Assembly (NCBI GenBank): GCA_024695935.1
Contig: JAILHH010000021.1
Span: forward strand, 1-64,000
From: Acetatifactor sp.
GTDB taxonomy: Bacteria > Bacillota > Clostridia > Lachnospirales > Lachnospiraceae
Direction: 5' to 3'
DNA: 64,000 nt
In this document: piece after piece, positions 44,201-51,626 of the stretch
Position numbering within the stretch: the stretch's first letter is position 1
Layout: every line of letters begins with the position of its first letter
Program-made: the position numbers and the translations under genes
The notes under the pieces: generated by a model
Database searches by the model: none
Told to the model about the DNA's origin: nothing
What the model saw: the letters and a program-made list of their open reading frames with translations, nothing else

Positions 44201-45481
44201 GAACTTGCTGATATGATCCTTGATATGACAAGTGACCTTGATGCCGAGATAACGGTCGATACTTCCAGCATGGATATGTCCGCTATGGGCGGAAGCGGTA
44301 TCAACATCGAAGTAAGAGGCCGTGATATCACAAAGATCCGTGAAATCGCAAAGGGTGTGGCAAAGGTTGTTGAAGGTATAGAAGGTACTGCCGAGGTAGA
44401 CGACGGAATCGGAAAGACCGATGAAGAGTTAAAGATAACCATCGACAAGGACAAGGCTATGGAATATTCCATAACCGTAGCCCAGGCTTTCCAGACGGTT
44501 TATGCAAAGGTAGCAGATGCTTCAAGCGCCACGACCCTTGTGACTGATGAAAAAGATTACAGTGTATATGTGTCAAACGAGTCGGATGCAGCCCTTACCC
44601 GTGCCCTTGTAAAGGACATCACCATAAAGGGAACAAATGATGAGGGCGAGAGCATTGATGTACCGCTTAAGGATATTGCGACATTTACAGATACTGAGTC
44701 CATGAGAAGTATCAATCGTTCCGACCAGACCAGATATATCGCAGTCACAGCCCAGGTTGCAGACGGCTACAACATCGGTCTTGTATCCAGGGATGTGGAG
44801 CGAGAACTTGACAAGATGGAGCTTCCCGCAGGATATAAACTGGTTTATTCCGGTGAAAATGAGACCATCAATGACGCACTTTCACAGCTTGGACTGATGC
44901 TTGTGCTGGCGCTGGTATTTATGTACCTGATAATGGTTGCACAGTTCCAGTCCCTGTTGTCGCCATTCATCATTATGTTCACCATACCTCTGGCATTTAC
45001 AGGCGGACTCTTTGCACTGTTCTTTGCAGGCAGTGAGATCAGTGTTATTGCCATGGTTGGATTCGTAATGCTCTCCGGTATCATAGTTAACAACGGTATC
45101 GTGCTCATTGATTATGCAAATACCCTGAGAGAGAAGGGCATGGACAGAAGAGAAGCGGTTATAACCGCCGGACGCACCAGGCTTCGTCCCGTTTTGATGA
45201 CAGCCCTCACAACTATACTTGCCATGTCCACCATGATTTTTTCACATGACATGGGCTCCGAGATGGCTCGTCCTATGGCACTTGTTACCGTGGGCGGTCT
45301 GGTATACGGTACAATTCTGACATTGATCGTCATCCCTTGTATCTATGACGGATTCATGTCTATAACAGACGGAATGAAGGCCAGAAGAGAAAACAGGCAG
45401 GCAAGGAGAGAGGCAAAACTTGAAGCAAAGAAAGTTTCAACGAAAGCTTCTGAAGAAGAGACGGTCACAGATGAGGATTAG
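41225..45481 (+). CDS. RND-superfamily (AcrB/HAE-like) exporter with large coiled-coil insert
   Basis: 1418 residues against about 1030 for AcrB. An N-terminal helix (SVKKPYTVLVGVILVIVLGV) and the first porter region (DLLPNISLPYVIVMTTYPGA) are followed by an insert from about 200 to 560. The insert is rich in Lys/Glu/Ala/Gln heptads (EKELEDGKQALEDSK), resembling YhgE/Pip-type coiled coils. The helices of the RND core include the motif GIGMLVDNSIVVIENIYRLR, whose Asp carries protons, and a second set is near 1240-1400. The C-terminal tail is charged. It is single, with no adaptor or outer-membrane partner, as expected in a Gram-positive. AGAGGAAAGAAA precedes the ATG. Confidence 0.92.
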   Translation: MISKFSVKKPYTVLVGVILVIVLGVVSFTKMSADLLPNISLPYVIVMTTYPGATPETVEAAVTQPIESSMATVSNIENISSVSNENYSVVILEFAQSSDMDSVSLEIRESLDQLESYFPDSVGNPIIMKLNPNMLPAMIAAVGVEDMDMAEVSTYVNDTVVPDIESLEGVASVSSVGILEENVSVIIRKDKIDAVNEKIFAAVDEQMADAEKELEDGKQALEDSKTEMANAKSQLVDGQNKLNDGKKEIENNKSKLEDAKKELENKQSSTAAELAKQKASLTAAKAQLESVQTSVNTAKTYTDALAKIDSGKSQINTSITALNTLSNVGTEYSGYLASVSGGDLTAVDGIQTLKTSIVSNAALAYMINSNETLSQYVDLAALANADWTDPTTAATVVGPTLYAIEGFVPQAKDTLEHQRDSLLDQEQKTTTALYATTGGLDYDTYVATINAGLKSQNMTVAAIPDAINKLNNALVEIEKGELTAAVEFANGKSTIALGEYQLQVAEGELTANQATIDSGWDQIKDGLSQLDDAKKQIEDGEEQLAKAKETAYDSADIEGILTVDTVKQLLTAQNFSMPAGYVTEDGVSYLVRIGDKPESVEEMAAMPLLNFHMDNVPVITLGDVADVFYADNSDEIYTNVNGSAGVILTIQKQTGYSTGDVSDTLTDKFNDLTEENPALNIIPLMDQGIYIDLVMDAIVNNILIGALLAIFILILFLKDIKPTIVIAVSIPISLVTAVVCMYFSGVTLNIISLSGLALGIGMLVDNSIVVIENIYRLRSEGYSMKDAAIEGAKEVAGAIVASTLTTICVFLPIVFTEGITRQLFVDMGLTIAYSLLASLLIALTVVPALSSKILNRTKDAKESKAFTGFLNIYEKFLKFSLKIKPVVYIFVVVLLVLSGVAAYSNGTAFMTDMDSTQLTVNVRLSDEATLDETGAVTDEVVEKLMSIDDIQDVGAMTQSSSLSLLGGGGGNSSTNSTSIYVVTKEKKDHSNEELADMILDMTSDLDAEITVDTSSMDMSAMGGSGINIEVRGRDITKIREIAKGVAKVVEGIEGTAEVDDGIGKTDEELKITIDKDKAMEYSITVAQAFQTVYAKVADASSATTLVTDEKDYSVYVSNESDAALTRALVKDITIKGTNDEGESIDVPLKDIATFTDTESMRSINRSDQTRYIAVTAQVADGYNIGLVSRDVERELDKMELPAGYKLVYSGENETINDALSQLGLMLVLALVFMYLIMVAQFQSLLSPFIIMFTIPLAFTGGLFALFFAGSEISVIAMVGFVMLSGIIVNNGIVLIDYANTLREKGMDRREAVITAGRTRLRPVLMTALTTILAMSTMIFSHDMGSEMARPMALVTVGGLVYGTILTLIVIPCIYDGFMSITDGMKARRENRQARREAKLEAKKVSTKASEEETVTDED

Positions 45482-45571
45482 TCGGAGTTTCGACAGGTCT
45501 GGCTTTACAGGAAACTTCCCGGACCTGCCCGGAAACGGCAGCAAATTAATCTGAAAAGTTTTTGCTTTTTA

Positions 45572-45600
45572 TTGACAAAAATATACCCTTATGATAATAT
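45572..45600 (+). promoter_or_regulatory. tRNA-Thr promoter
   Basis: TTGACA (45572-45577), 17 bases, TAATAT (45595-45600). A hairpin CTTCGT-TGGTG/CACCG-ACGAAG (45604-45629) lies between promoter and tRNA and may serve as a 5' processing signal. Confidence 0.8.
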
Positions 45601-45632
45601 AACCTTCGTTGGTGATTTCACCGACGAAGAAT

Positions 45633-45705
45633 GCTGCTGTGGCTCAGTCGGTAGAGCGTCGCCTTGGTAAGGCGGAGGTCACGGGTCCGATTCCCGTCAG
45701 CAGCT
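45633..45705 (+). tRNA. tRNA-Thr (anticodon GGT)
   Basis: A 73-base cloverleaf. Acceptor GCTGCTG/CAGCAGC with discriminator T, D arm CTCAGTCGGTAGAG, anticodon loop TTGGTAA, T loop GTCCGAT. CCA is not encoded. A T run follows at once. A decayed integrase lies downstream. Confidence 0.92.
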
Positions 45706-45728
45706 TTTTTCATGCAATCGTGTAAACA

Positions 45729-45769
45729 AGCGGAAAACCTTGTAAATACAGGGCTTTCCGCTATTTTTT
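45729..45769. terminator. Hairpin copy A flanking the tRNA-Thr relic island
   Basis: AGCGGAAA (45729-45736) pairs with TTTCCGCT (45755-45762), with an inner CCTTG...CAGGG stem, followed by TATTTTTT. A closely related hairpin, copy B, lies at 46711-46749, so the pair brackets the island between them. Confidence 0.7.
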
Positions 45770-45911
45770 ACGCTGTTTTCACAACCGTATCTGTTTTCCA
45801 ACCACCCAACGCTTGAACAGTTTTTGAGTCGGTGATCGTGAGCATCTTACTTGCAAAATAATGTCGGAGTTTATGGAAGTGAAAATGCTCAATCCCTAAC
45901 CGTTCTTACGA
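45768..45911 (-). pseudogene. Tyrosine integrase remnant (C-terminal catalytic part)
   Basis: The minus-strand frame ending at TAA 45770-45768 reads RLGIEHFHFHKLRHYFASKM, then LTITDSKTVQALGGWKTDTV and VKTA. HKLRHYFAS is the HxxR box of phage-type integrases and LGGWKTD matches the following helix with its conserved G-[HW] position. A stop interrupts the frame upstream and the catalytic Tyr end is lost. Position directly beyond tRNA-Thr fits an element that integrated there and decayed. Confidence 0.75.
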
Positions 45912-45914
45912 GAT

Positions 45915-46320
45915 TGCAAGCATGTATGGCGAAAAAGGATTTGAAACGTGGTTACAGAACCAAGAGAAAAACGGAAATGTATTATACAAAAATGAAGAAC
46001 CCAGTTCATGGCCTCGGCTCGGGCTCCAATTGCCCACGCTGTACCCGTCAAAGGATTCTTCTAATACCAATATACAAAATGATATTCCAAAAGTCAATGA
46101 CGGTAAACTTAGGCGAATACTATGGCTGGCGAACAAGCGGTTAACGAAGCAGTCTCCGAGGATGCAGACCCCGATGGTATGGTTATTGAAGCGCTGAAAA
46201 ACAGTCAGACCTTACCACCCACACAGCCTATTGAGAACGGTTATTCAAAGTCAACAGTAAATGGATTTAATACAGGTGCATCTTTAAGCGCATCCACAAG
46301 AGGCTACTCCCATTTTCGGT
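45915..46320 (+). pseudogene. Decayed coding fragments inside the tRNA-Thr island
   Basis: Three short frames look coding-like but are broken: IASMYGEKGFETWLQNQEKN from about 45915, an Ala/Pro stretch near 46015-46060, and AVNEAVSEDADPDGMVIEAL from about 46135. None has a ribosome binding site plus full frame, and none is recognised. They probably come from the same lost element as the integrase. Confidence 0.35.
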
Positions 46321-46326
46321 GTGTTA

Positions 46327-46655
46327 TTACAGTTTATTTTCGCATAAACTCGAAAAAGACTGTAACCGAAAAAAACGAAAATTGATCTTTACAGTTTTTT
46401 GCAAGAAACTACAAAAAAGACTGTAAGCCAAAATTCATCTTTACAGTTTAATTTTATAAAAGTGCAAAAAGACCGTAATGACAAAATTGCGCATACAGTA
46501 TTTTGAATGGAAACCTGGAAAAAGACTGTAATGAAATGGCAATATCACAGAACAAAAAAATAATTTTACGGTTATTATTTAGGAAACTCAAAATAAACTG
46601 TAAGCCCGAATTTTGGCTTACAGTCTTTTTTTATAAATGAACCAAAAAACTGTAA
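46327..46655. repeat. Hairpin array 2 (TTACAGT...ACTGTAA)
   Basis: Six dyads lie at 46327-46365, 46389-46426, 46441-46478, 46494-46531, 46566-46603 and 46618-46655. Outer length is 38-39 bp in every case, while gaps are 23, 14, 15, 34 and 14 bp. Each starts TTACAGT followed by T-rich sequence and ends AAAAAG-ACTGTAA or close to it. Single changes occur at 46472 (ACCGTAA), 46494 (first T of the core replaced) and 46566 (TTACGGT). The 10-12 central bases vary. The heptamer core equals that of array 1. No coding frame is present. Confidence 0.9.
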
Positions 46656-46710
46656 TTATGCGGTAAGGACGCAAATCAAGAGGCTGCAAAGAGTGAAGAG
46701 CGAAAAAAAT

Positions 46711-46749
46711 AAAGCGGAAAACCCTTGAATACAAAGGGCGTTCCGCTTT
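46711..46749. terminator. Hairpin copy B, terminator of the small minus-strand gene
   Basis: AAAGCGGAA (46711-46719) pairs with TTCCGCTTT (46741-46749), with an inner CCCTT/AAGGG stem. On the minus strand a T-rich run follows, so it can end the gene at 46791. The sequence is a near copy of the hairpin at 45729. Confidence 0.75.
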
Positions 46750-46790
46750 AATTCTTATCAGAGTATATGGCGAACATGAACGAAAACAAT

Positions 46791-47078
46791 TTATAAGTAT
46801 TCGTTCTCGGCTTTTTTCATCATGAACCGAACCTGAAAATTGTTCTCTTCGCAGACCTTGTTAATGATATCCTCCGCTATGTCTTTTGAGTTGTCATTAA
46901 TGCAGAGGGTGCAGAAGCATTTCCTGCGACTGAAGAATTTTTTCTTCGGCCATTTGAGAAAATAGGAGATCCTGTTTTTTAAGAGGGCTTTTTCGATGGC
47001 AGTTTTGCTTTCCTCAGTGTAAATATCGCAAAGTTCAATCTCATTATTTACTTTAAGTGCTGTATACAATGGTTGCAT
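46791..47078 (-). CDS. Small hypothetical protein, 95 residues
   Basis: Not recognised. A soluble alpha/beta-type sequence with a strand-helix start (MQPLYTALKVNNEIELCDIY), a basic middle (WPKKKFFSRRKCFCTLCIND) and a C-terminal helix-strand. The layout recalls small DUF2007-like domains, but this is weak. It has a good promoter, a GTGAGG ribosome binding site and a terminator, so it is likely expressed. It is divergent from the next gene. Confidence 0.65.
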   Translation of the reverse strand: MQPLYTALKVNNEIELCDIYTEESKTAIEKALLKNRISYFLKWPKKKFFSRRKCFCTLCINDNSKDIAEDIINKVCEENNFQVRFMMKKAENEYL

Positions 47079-47119
47079 TCTGTAAAAAACCTCACATATA
47101 AATGTTAAATCCGTCTAGT

Positions 47120-47148
47120 ATTATAGCACAAGACTTTGAAAATGCCAA
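47120..47148 (-). promoter_or_regulatory. Promoter of the 95-residue gene
   Basis: Minus strand TTGGCA (47148-47143), 17 bases, TATAAT (47125-47120). A plus-strand promoter (TTGACT near 47158, CATTAT 17 bases on) serves the divergent gene. Confidence 0.7.
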
Positions 47149-47221
47149 CAAAAGGCTTTGACTTTTAATATGCTTTGATGCATTATAAAATTAGAAAAAA
47201 CATAAGCGGGAGGTGCGTAAT

Positions 47222-47503
47222 ATGGCTACATTTGAGGAATTGAAAACGCTGATTTTAGGTAAAGGAAAACTTGCAGCGGACAAGGCGAAGGAAACCGCAG
47301 AAATGGTCAATTTAAAGGCAAAAATCGCCGCAAACAAAGAGAGTATGAAAAAGTTCTATGTTGAGATAGGCAAGAAGTATTTTGAGGCTCACAAGGCAGA
47401 TCTTCTCAGTGATTATTCAGAGGAAATGTCAAAGTTAAAAGAGTTTGAAGATAAAAACGCAGAGCTTGAAAAGAAACTTGAGGAGCTGAAGGGTCAAGAA
47501 TAA
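47222..47503 (+). CDS. Small helical coiled-coil protein, 93 residues
   Basis: ATG 47222 is preceded by GGGAGGTG; the GTG at 47213 lies in the ribosome binding region and is not the start. The protein is almost all helix: a Lys/Ala-rich first half and a Glu/Lys-rich coiled coil (KLKEFEDKNAELEKKLEELK). Similar short proteins are frequent in Lachnospiraceae, but no function is known to me. A perfect palindromic terminator follows. Confidence 0.75.
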   Translation: MATFEELKTLILGKGKLAADKAKETAEMVNLKAKIAANKESMKKFYVEIGKKYFEAHKADLLSDYSEEMSKLKEFEDKNAELEKKLEELKGQE

Positions 47504-47515
47504 ATCAGAGTATAT

Positions 47516-47549
47516 ATGATGCAGTCGATCGACTGCATCATTTTTTTTT
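47516..47549 (+). terminator. Perfect palindromic terminator
   Basis: A 26-base perfect palindrome centred on GTCGATCGAC (47516-47541) followed by nine T. Confidence 0.92.
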
Positions 47550-47569
47550 ATAGTCCGGATCATCATAGT

Positions 47570-47796
47570 TGAAAACATCGGAGATAGCAAGACAGTTATG
47601 AGTGTTGAGCAGAAGAGGCATTCAGATAAGCGGAATACATCGGAGGAGCAAGACAGTTATGAGTGTTGAGCAGAAGAGGCATTCAGATAAGCGGAATACA
47701 TTGGAGGAGCAAGACAGTTATGAGGGTAGCGCAGAAAAAGGCATTCAGATGATCATAATTCAACAGAGAAAGCAAGATTGTTATTTGTTGCGTTAA
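47570..47796 (+). repeat. 61-bp tandem repeat, about 3.5 copies
   Basis: CAAGACAGTTATGAG recurs at 47588, 47649 and 47710, with a degenerate fourth copy at 47773 (CAAGATTG), giving a 61-bp period. The first two units are nearly identical; the third diverges. Because 61 is not a multiple of three, the units fall in different frames. Later units carry GGAGGAG about 10 bases before an ATG (47659 begins a 45-codon frame to 47796), so weak translation is conceivable, but no protein family is seen. The rest of 47797-47827 is plain. Confidence 0.75.
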
Positions 47797-47827
47797 ATAC
47801 ATATTGGGGGATGGGAGCAGCAAATAA

Positions 47828-47862
47828 AAAGGGTTGTCGTACTGTTTGTACGGCAACCCTTT
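47828..47862 (-). terminator. Terminator of the PBP gene
   Basis: AAAGGGTTGTCGTAC (47828-47842) pairs with GTACGGCAACCCTTT (47848-47862) with one G-U. A-rich plus-strand DNA upstream gives the T run on the minus strand. Confidence 0.85.
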
Positions 47863-47889
47863 AAAATTTTCATGAATATCAGTTCCGAA

Positions 47890-50598
47890 TTACTGACCCT
47901 GGTCGCCTTCTGCGGGCTGTCCGGAGAGGATAGCGTTGTATCTTGCATATTCCGCATCGATGGTAGCCTGATTTGCGGGATCTGCCAGGAAGTCAGCGGT
48001 GTGGTGGCAGTAATTTGTTACGAGCGGCTGGTAGGCCATGGAAACGGTTCCGTCCTCGTTTAAGAGGATGTTTCCTGCTCCGTCGGTGTTATATACATAT
48101 GAACCGGGAACGGTGGCAGCATTTTCAACCAGAGGAAGTTCCACATATCCATGGAATTTGAAAGGACACTCAGGTGTAGCGATAAGGCCGTCCAAAGCAC
48201 ATATATCTCCGACATAGTGAATATCACAGAATTCCGTGGGCTCTGTACCTTCTTCAAAGAGCTCTGTCTTTAAGCAACCGTCGCAGTATCCCTCCACAGG
48301 AAGCTTTCCTGATTTAGAACATACAGTTACCTGCACCAGACCCTCGGGTATATCAAAACCGGGATTCGGCAATCCTTCATGGATCTGACTCATTACGATC
48401 CTGAACAGGTTCTTTGAGATGTTTGCCTCTGTGTCATTCATCTCTACATTGTTATCATATCCGGTCCAGACTGAACAGGTGTAGTAGGGCGTGAATCCTG
48501 CAAACCAAACATCCTTTTCCTTTGTGGAAGTACCGGTCTTACCGGCGATTGCCATTCCGGGGAAGGAAGCCCTGGTACCTGTACCTGAGGTTACAACATC
48601 GGTCATCGCCGAGGTCATAAGGTATGCGGTGGTGGCTTTCAGCACCTGATGTGACTCAGGCTCTGTATTGTCTAAGATCACTAATCCGTCACTGTCCAAA
48701 ACTCTGGTGTAGAGCTTTGGCTCCACGTAGATTCCGTGGTTTGCTATAGCTGCATAAGCGGCATTTAATTCATAAGGGGTTACACCCTTTGTAAGTCCGC
48801 CGAGAGCGATGGTCTGATTTATATCACTGAAAACCTGTCCGTTTATCAGCTCGTTCTCAACAAGTGTTGTGAATCCGAACTTTAACAGGTATTCATATCC
48901 CAGCTGAGGAGTGATCACTGTCTGGTTCTTTACAGCGATGATATTCATCGAATCCTTGATGGCTGTACGGATCGAATTGATACCTCTGTATCCTGTTCTG
49001 TACCAGTTGCTTACTGCTCGCCCGCCGTCGTAGTTAAACGGAGCGTCGTTGTAAACAGTGGCAAGAGTAGCAAGGCCCGTATCAACTGCGGGAGCAAATG
49101 AAGCTAACACCTTAAAGGTTGAACCGGGTGAACGAGTAGCACTTGTGGCACGGTTTAATGTTCTTCTGCCAAGCTTTGCACCACGTCCTCCAACGATGGC
49201 AACCACATATCCGGTTGACTGGTCTTCGATCACCATTGCCGACTGGGGCTGTGGAGTATAAGTAAATGTCTCTTCATATTTATCTTCGCTCTCGGTGATG
49301 CCAAGGTCGTTAAACATTGCGGATCTGTATACCGCGATCGCCTCGTCGCCATCCTCCTGAGAGTTGAATATCAGATTGAATTTCTTATTGACATTCTGGG
49401 TAAACCAGGTCGTCATATTTTCCTTGCTGAAGTTGTGGGGCTCGCCGTTGTCGTCATAGATCGTGAGGGCGTAGGTGAGGTACCACTTCACATTTTCGGG
49501 GAAGTTACTCTCATCGGCAAATGCTTCATCCGCGATAGCCTGGATGGCGGGATCCTGTGTGGATTCGATCCTGAGACCTCCGGAAATAAGAGCCTTCTGA
49601 GCTGCACTTTCGGAATATCCCGCAACTTCGATCAGATCGTTGTAAACCTGCTCATATACGGCATCGGAAAAATAACTTCCGTTGGTGGCGCTTGATGCCT
49701 TGTAGCTGATATCGTGGAGACCGATCCTGTCATAGACATCATCGGTGTCAGCGATGGCTTCATTGTACTGAGCTTCGGTGATAAATCCCAATTCCTTCAT
49801 CTTGTCAAGGCAGTTCTTTCTACGCTTGACATTTTCATCGGGATGAGAGATGGGATTGTATTTTGAAGGATTCTGTGTTATGGATGCAATGACCGCACAC
49901 TCGGAAATAGTAAGCTCGCTGCAGCTCTTTCCAAAGTAACGCTGTGCTGCCTGCTCGACACCGAGAGTGTTCTGACCAAGGTTTATGGCATTCATATAAT
50001 TGATCAGGATCTCTTCCTTTGAAGCCTTCTTTGTGACTTCAAGTGCCAGGTACTGTTCCTGTATCTTTCGCTTTATCTTCTTTATTGTATTGTCGCCCTC
50101 AGATGTCCAGTCGGTAAAGACAGTGTTTTTAAGCAACTGCTGGGTGATGGTACTGGCTCCCTGAGCCTCACGACCCTTGGTATGTATGAACTGATATCCG
50201 GCACGGACGATGGATTTAAAGTCTATACCGTTGTGTTCAAAGAAACGCTCATCCTCGATAGCTACGAAGGCATATCCAAGGTATACCGGAACTTCCTCCC
50301 AGCTGACCTCGATACGGTTTGAGTTTGAACCGACATACTGGTCGATCTCGTTTCCCTGATTGTCATACACAATGGTGGCTTCACCGGAAGCCACGATGGA
50401 TGAAACCGGGGGATTGGGCGCATTTACCAATATTCCCTTAAAGAGACCGAGGCCTCCGGCCAGGGCGCATACCCCGACTCCTATTATTGTCATGGCCAGA
50501 ACAGAAACGATGAAAAGAAGTATTTTTCTGCCCCACTTGACTGATGTAGAATTTAAGGAGTGCATTTTATTTTTGACTCCCTTTTTACCGTAGTTCAT
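47890..50598 (-). CDS. Class A penicillin-binding protein (PBP1A-type)
   Basis: 902 residues from ATG 50598, which has GGAATGGAGA upstream; an in-frame start 13 codons earlier has no ribosome binding site. Bifunctional peptidoglycan synthase. A short cytoplasmic tail and one membrane anchor (KILLFIVSVLAMTIIGVGVC) precede the GT51 glycosyltransferase (AFVAIEDERFFEHNGID, QGASTITQQLLKN). The transpeptidase follows, with SxxK in GSTFKVLASF near 490 and KTGTS near 683. A C-terminal region of about 120 residues with CSKSGKLPVEGYC and GDICALDG lies outside the membrane. It is monocistronic. Confidence 0.95.
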   Translation of the reverse strand: MNYGKKGVKNKMHSLNSTSVKWGRKILLFIVSVLAMTIIGVGVCALAGGLGLFKGILVNAPNPPVSSIVASGEATIVYDNQGNEIDQYVGSNSNRIEVSWEEVPVYLGYAFVAIEDERFFEHNGIDFKSIVRAGYQFIHTKGREAQGASTITQQLLKNTVFTDWTSEGDNTIKKIKRKIQEQYLALEVTKKASKEEILINYMNAINLGQNTLGVEQAAQRYFGKSCSELTISECAVIASITQNPSKYNPISHPDENVKRRKNCLDKMKELGFITEAQYNEAIADTDDVYDRIGLHDISYKASSATNGSYFSDAVYEQVYNDLIEVAGYSESAAQKALISGGLRIESTQDPAIQAIADEAFADESNFPENVKWYLTYALTIYDDNGEPHNFSKENMTTWFTQNVNKKFNLIFNSQEDGDEAIAVYRSAMFNDLGITESEDKYEETFTYTPQPQSAMVIEDQSTGYVVAIVGGRGAKLGRRTLNRATSATRSPGSTFKVLASFAPAVDTGLATLATVYNDAPFNYDGGRAVSNWYRTGYRGINSIRTAIKDSMNIIAVKNQTVITPQLGYEYLLKFGFTTLVENELINGQVFSDINQTIALGGLTKGVTPYELNAAYAAIANHGIYVEPKLYTRVLDSDGLVILDNTEPESHQVLKATTAYLMTSAMTDVVTSGTGTRASFPGMAIAGKTGTSTKEKDVWFAGFTPYYTCSVWTGYDNNVEMNDTEANISKNLFRIVMSQIHEGLPNPGFDIPEGLVQVTVCSKSGKLPVEGYCDGCLKTELFEEGTEPTEFCDIHYVGDICALDGLIATPECPFKFHGYVELPLVENAATVPGSYVYNTDGAGNILLNEDGTVSMAYQPLVTNYCHHTADFLADPANQATIDAEYARYNAILSGQPAEGDQGQ

Positions 50599-50620
50599 TG
50601 AATCTCCATTCCTAAACGAA

Positions 50621-50695
50621 GGTGCTGATAAAAGCACCGATCGTTTACCAAATTACATTTGGAGTAATTATACCAAAATCAAAATTATAAATAAA
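50621..50695 (-). promoter_or_regulatory. PBP gene promoter and leader hairpin
   Basis: Minus strand TTTATT (50695-50690), 17 bases, TATAAT (50672-50667). GGTGCT/AGCACC (50621-50638) forms a hairpin in the short leader. Confidence 0.55.
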
Positions 50696-50791
50696 GTTTT
50701 TATTGTAAATGTAAATGAATCTTAAGATTTATTTCACTTTTAAAAACATATGTGTTACGATACCTTTGAAAACAGTAAGCGGAGCTTTTTT

Positions 50792-51445
50792 ATGGCGGAA
50801 AACAAGGATATTTACACAGTTCTCCTGGAGGGAGGGCGTGGTGAGATCGAAGAAAAAAAATCCAGATTCATTGCAAATATCAGACCGGTCTCCACAGAGG
50901 AGGAAGCCGTTTCTTTTATTGCGGAAATGAAGAAAAAATACTGGGATGCGAGGCATAATTGCTCGGCCTTTATAATAGGCAGAAACAACGAACTCTCCAG
51001 GTGCAGTGATGACGGAGAACCCGGCGGAACCGCAGGCCGCCCCATGTTAGAGGTCATAACCGGCAGCGGTATACACAATATCTGTGTGGTGGTCACCAGG
51101 TATTTCGGGGGAATACTCCTTGGCACCGGGGGACTTGTGAGAGCATACAGTCAGGCGGTAAAAGAGGGACTGAGTAACTGCGTCACCGGAAATGTGGTGA
51201 CGGGGTATGAGTTTGAGATCACAACGGATTATTCCGATATCAGCAAGGTTTTGTTTACCTTGGAAAAGGCCGGGATCAGCCCGGCGGATTCGTCTTATAC
51301 CGACAATGTAAAACTTAGCGTAAAGGTGTCGGAAGGCGCTTATGACAGCCTGGTAAAAAGCATTACGGAGGCTACGGGTGCAAGGGCAAAATTCAGTGAA
51401 AAAAATCTTTGTTCTTTCATTGACAAAGGCGGGTCACAAACGTAA
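50792..51445 (+). CDS. YigZ/IMPACT-family protein
   Basis: 217 residues from ATG 50792 (GCGGAG upstream); an ATG at 50750 lacks a ribosome binding site. The N-terminal UPF0029/Impact domain has the family signature DDGEPGGTAGRPMLEVITGS and VVVTRYFGGILLGTGGLVRA. A C-terminal DUF1949-type ferredoxin-like domain follows. The family is linked to translation control and peptide or nucleic-acid binding, but the exact role is unknown. It is divergent from the PBP gene. Confidence 0.92.
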   Translation: MAENKDIYTVLLEGGRGEIEEKKSRFIANIRPVSTEEEAVSFIAEMKKKYWDARHNCSAFIIGRNNELSRCSDDGEPGGTAGRPMLEVITGSGIHNICVVVTRYFGGILLGTGGLVRAYSQAVKEGLSNCVTGNVVTGYEFEITTDYSDISKVLFTLEKAGISPADSSYTDNVKLSVKVSEGAYDSLVKSITEATGARAKFSEKNLCSFIDKGGSQT

Positions 51446-51521
51446 AATGACACTGTACTAATTGTTTAAATTGTTTGATATTTGCAAAAATACTTTGCAG
51501 ATCGAAAGGTGGTGGTTTTTT

Positions 51522-51626
51522 ATGAAGAGTCGAAAACAGAATTCTGAAAATCCTCTCCCCGTTCACATATGGGGCAATAAAAAATCATCAAAGGAGATTT
51601 GCAATGGAAGATATCAAGGAAATTGA
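51522..51626 (+). CDS. Possible 34-codon leader ORF overlapping mgtE
   Basis: ATG 51522 has a strong AAAGGTGGTGG 7 bases upstream. The frame reads MKSRKQNSENPLPVHIWGNK, then KSSKEICNGRYQGN, and stops at 51626, overlapping the first 23 bases of mgtE in another frame. The mgtE ribosome binding site lies inside it. Short Pro-containing leader ORFs control Mg transporters in enterobacteria (mgtL, mgtP). A comparable role here is inference. Confidence 0.4.
   Translation: MKSRKQNSENPLPVHIWGNKKSSKEICNGRYQGN

Noticed and set aside
45851..46144. 97-codon plus-strand gene
   Set aside because: It opposes the integrase remnant, mixes broken fragments and lacks a ribosome binding site; treated as debris.
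46327..46655. CRISPR array
   Set aside because: Dyads differ in their centres and gaps vary from 14 to 34 bp; no constant repeat of CRISPR length exists and no leader or cas gene is adjacent.
51446..51603. M-box magnesium riboswitch before mgtE
   Set aside because: The leader is too short and lacks M-box conserved segments.
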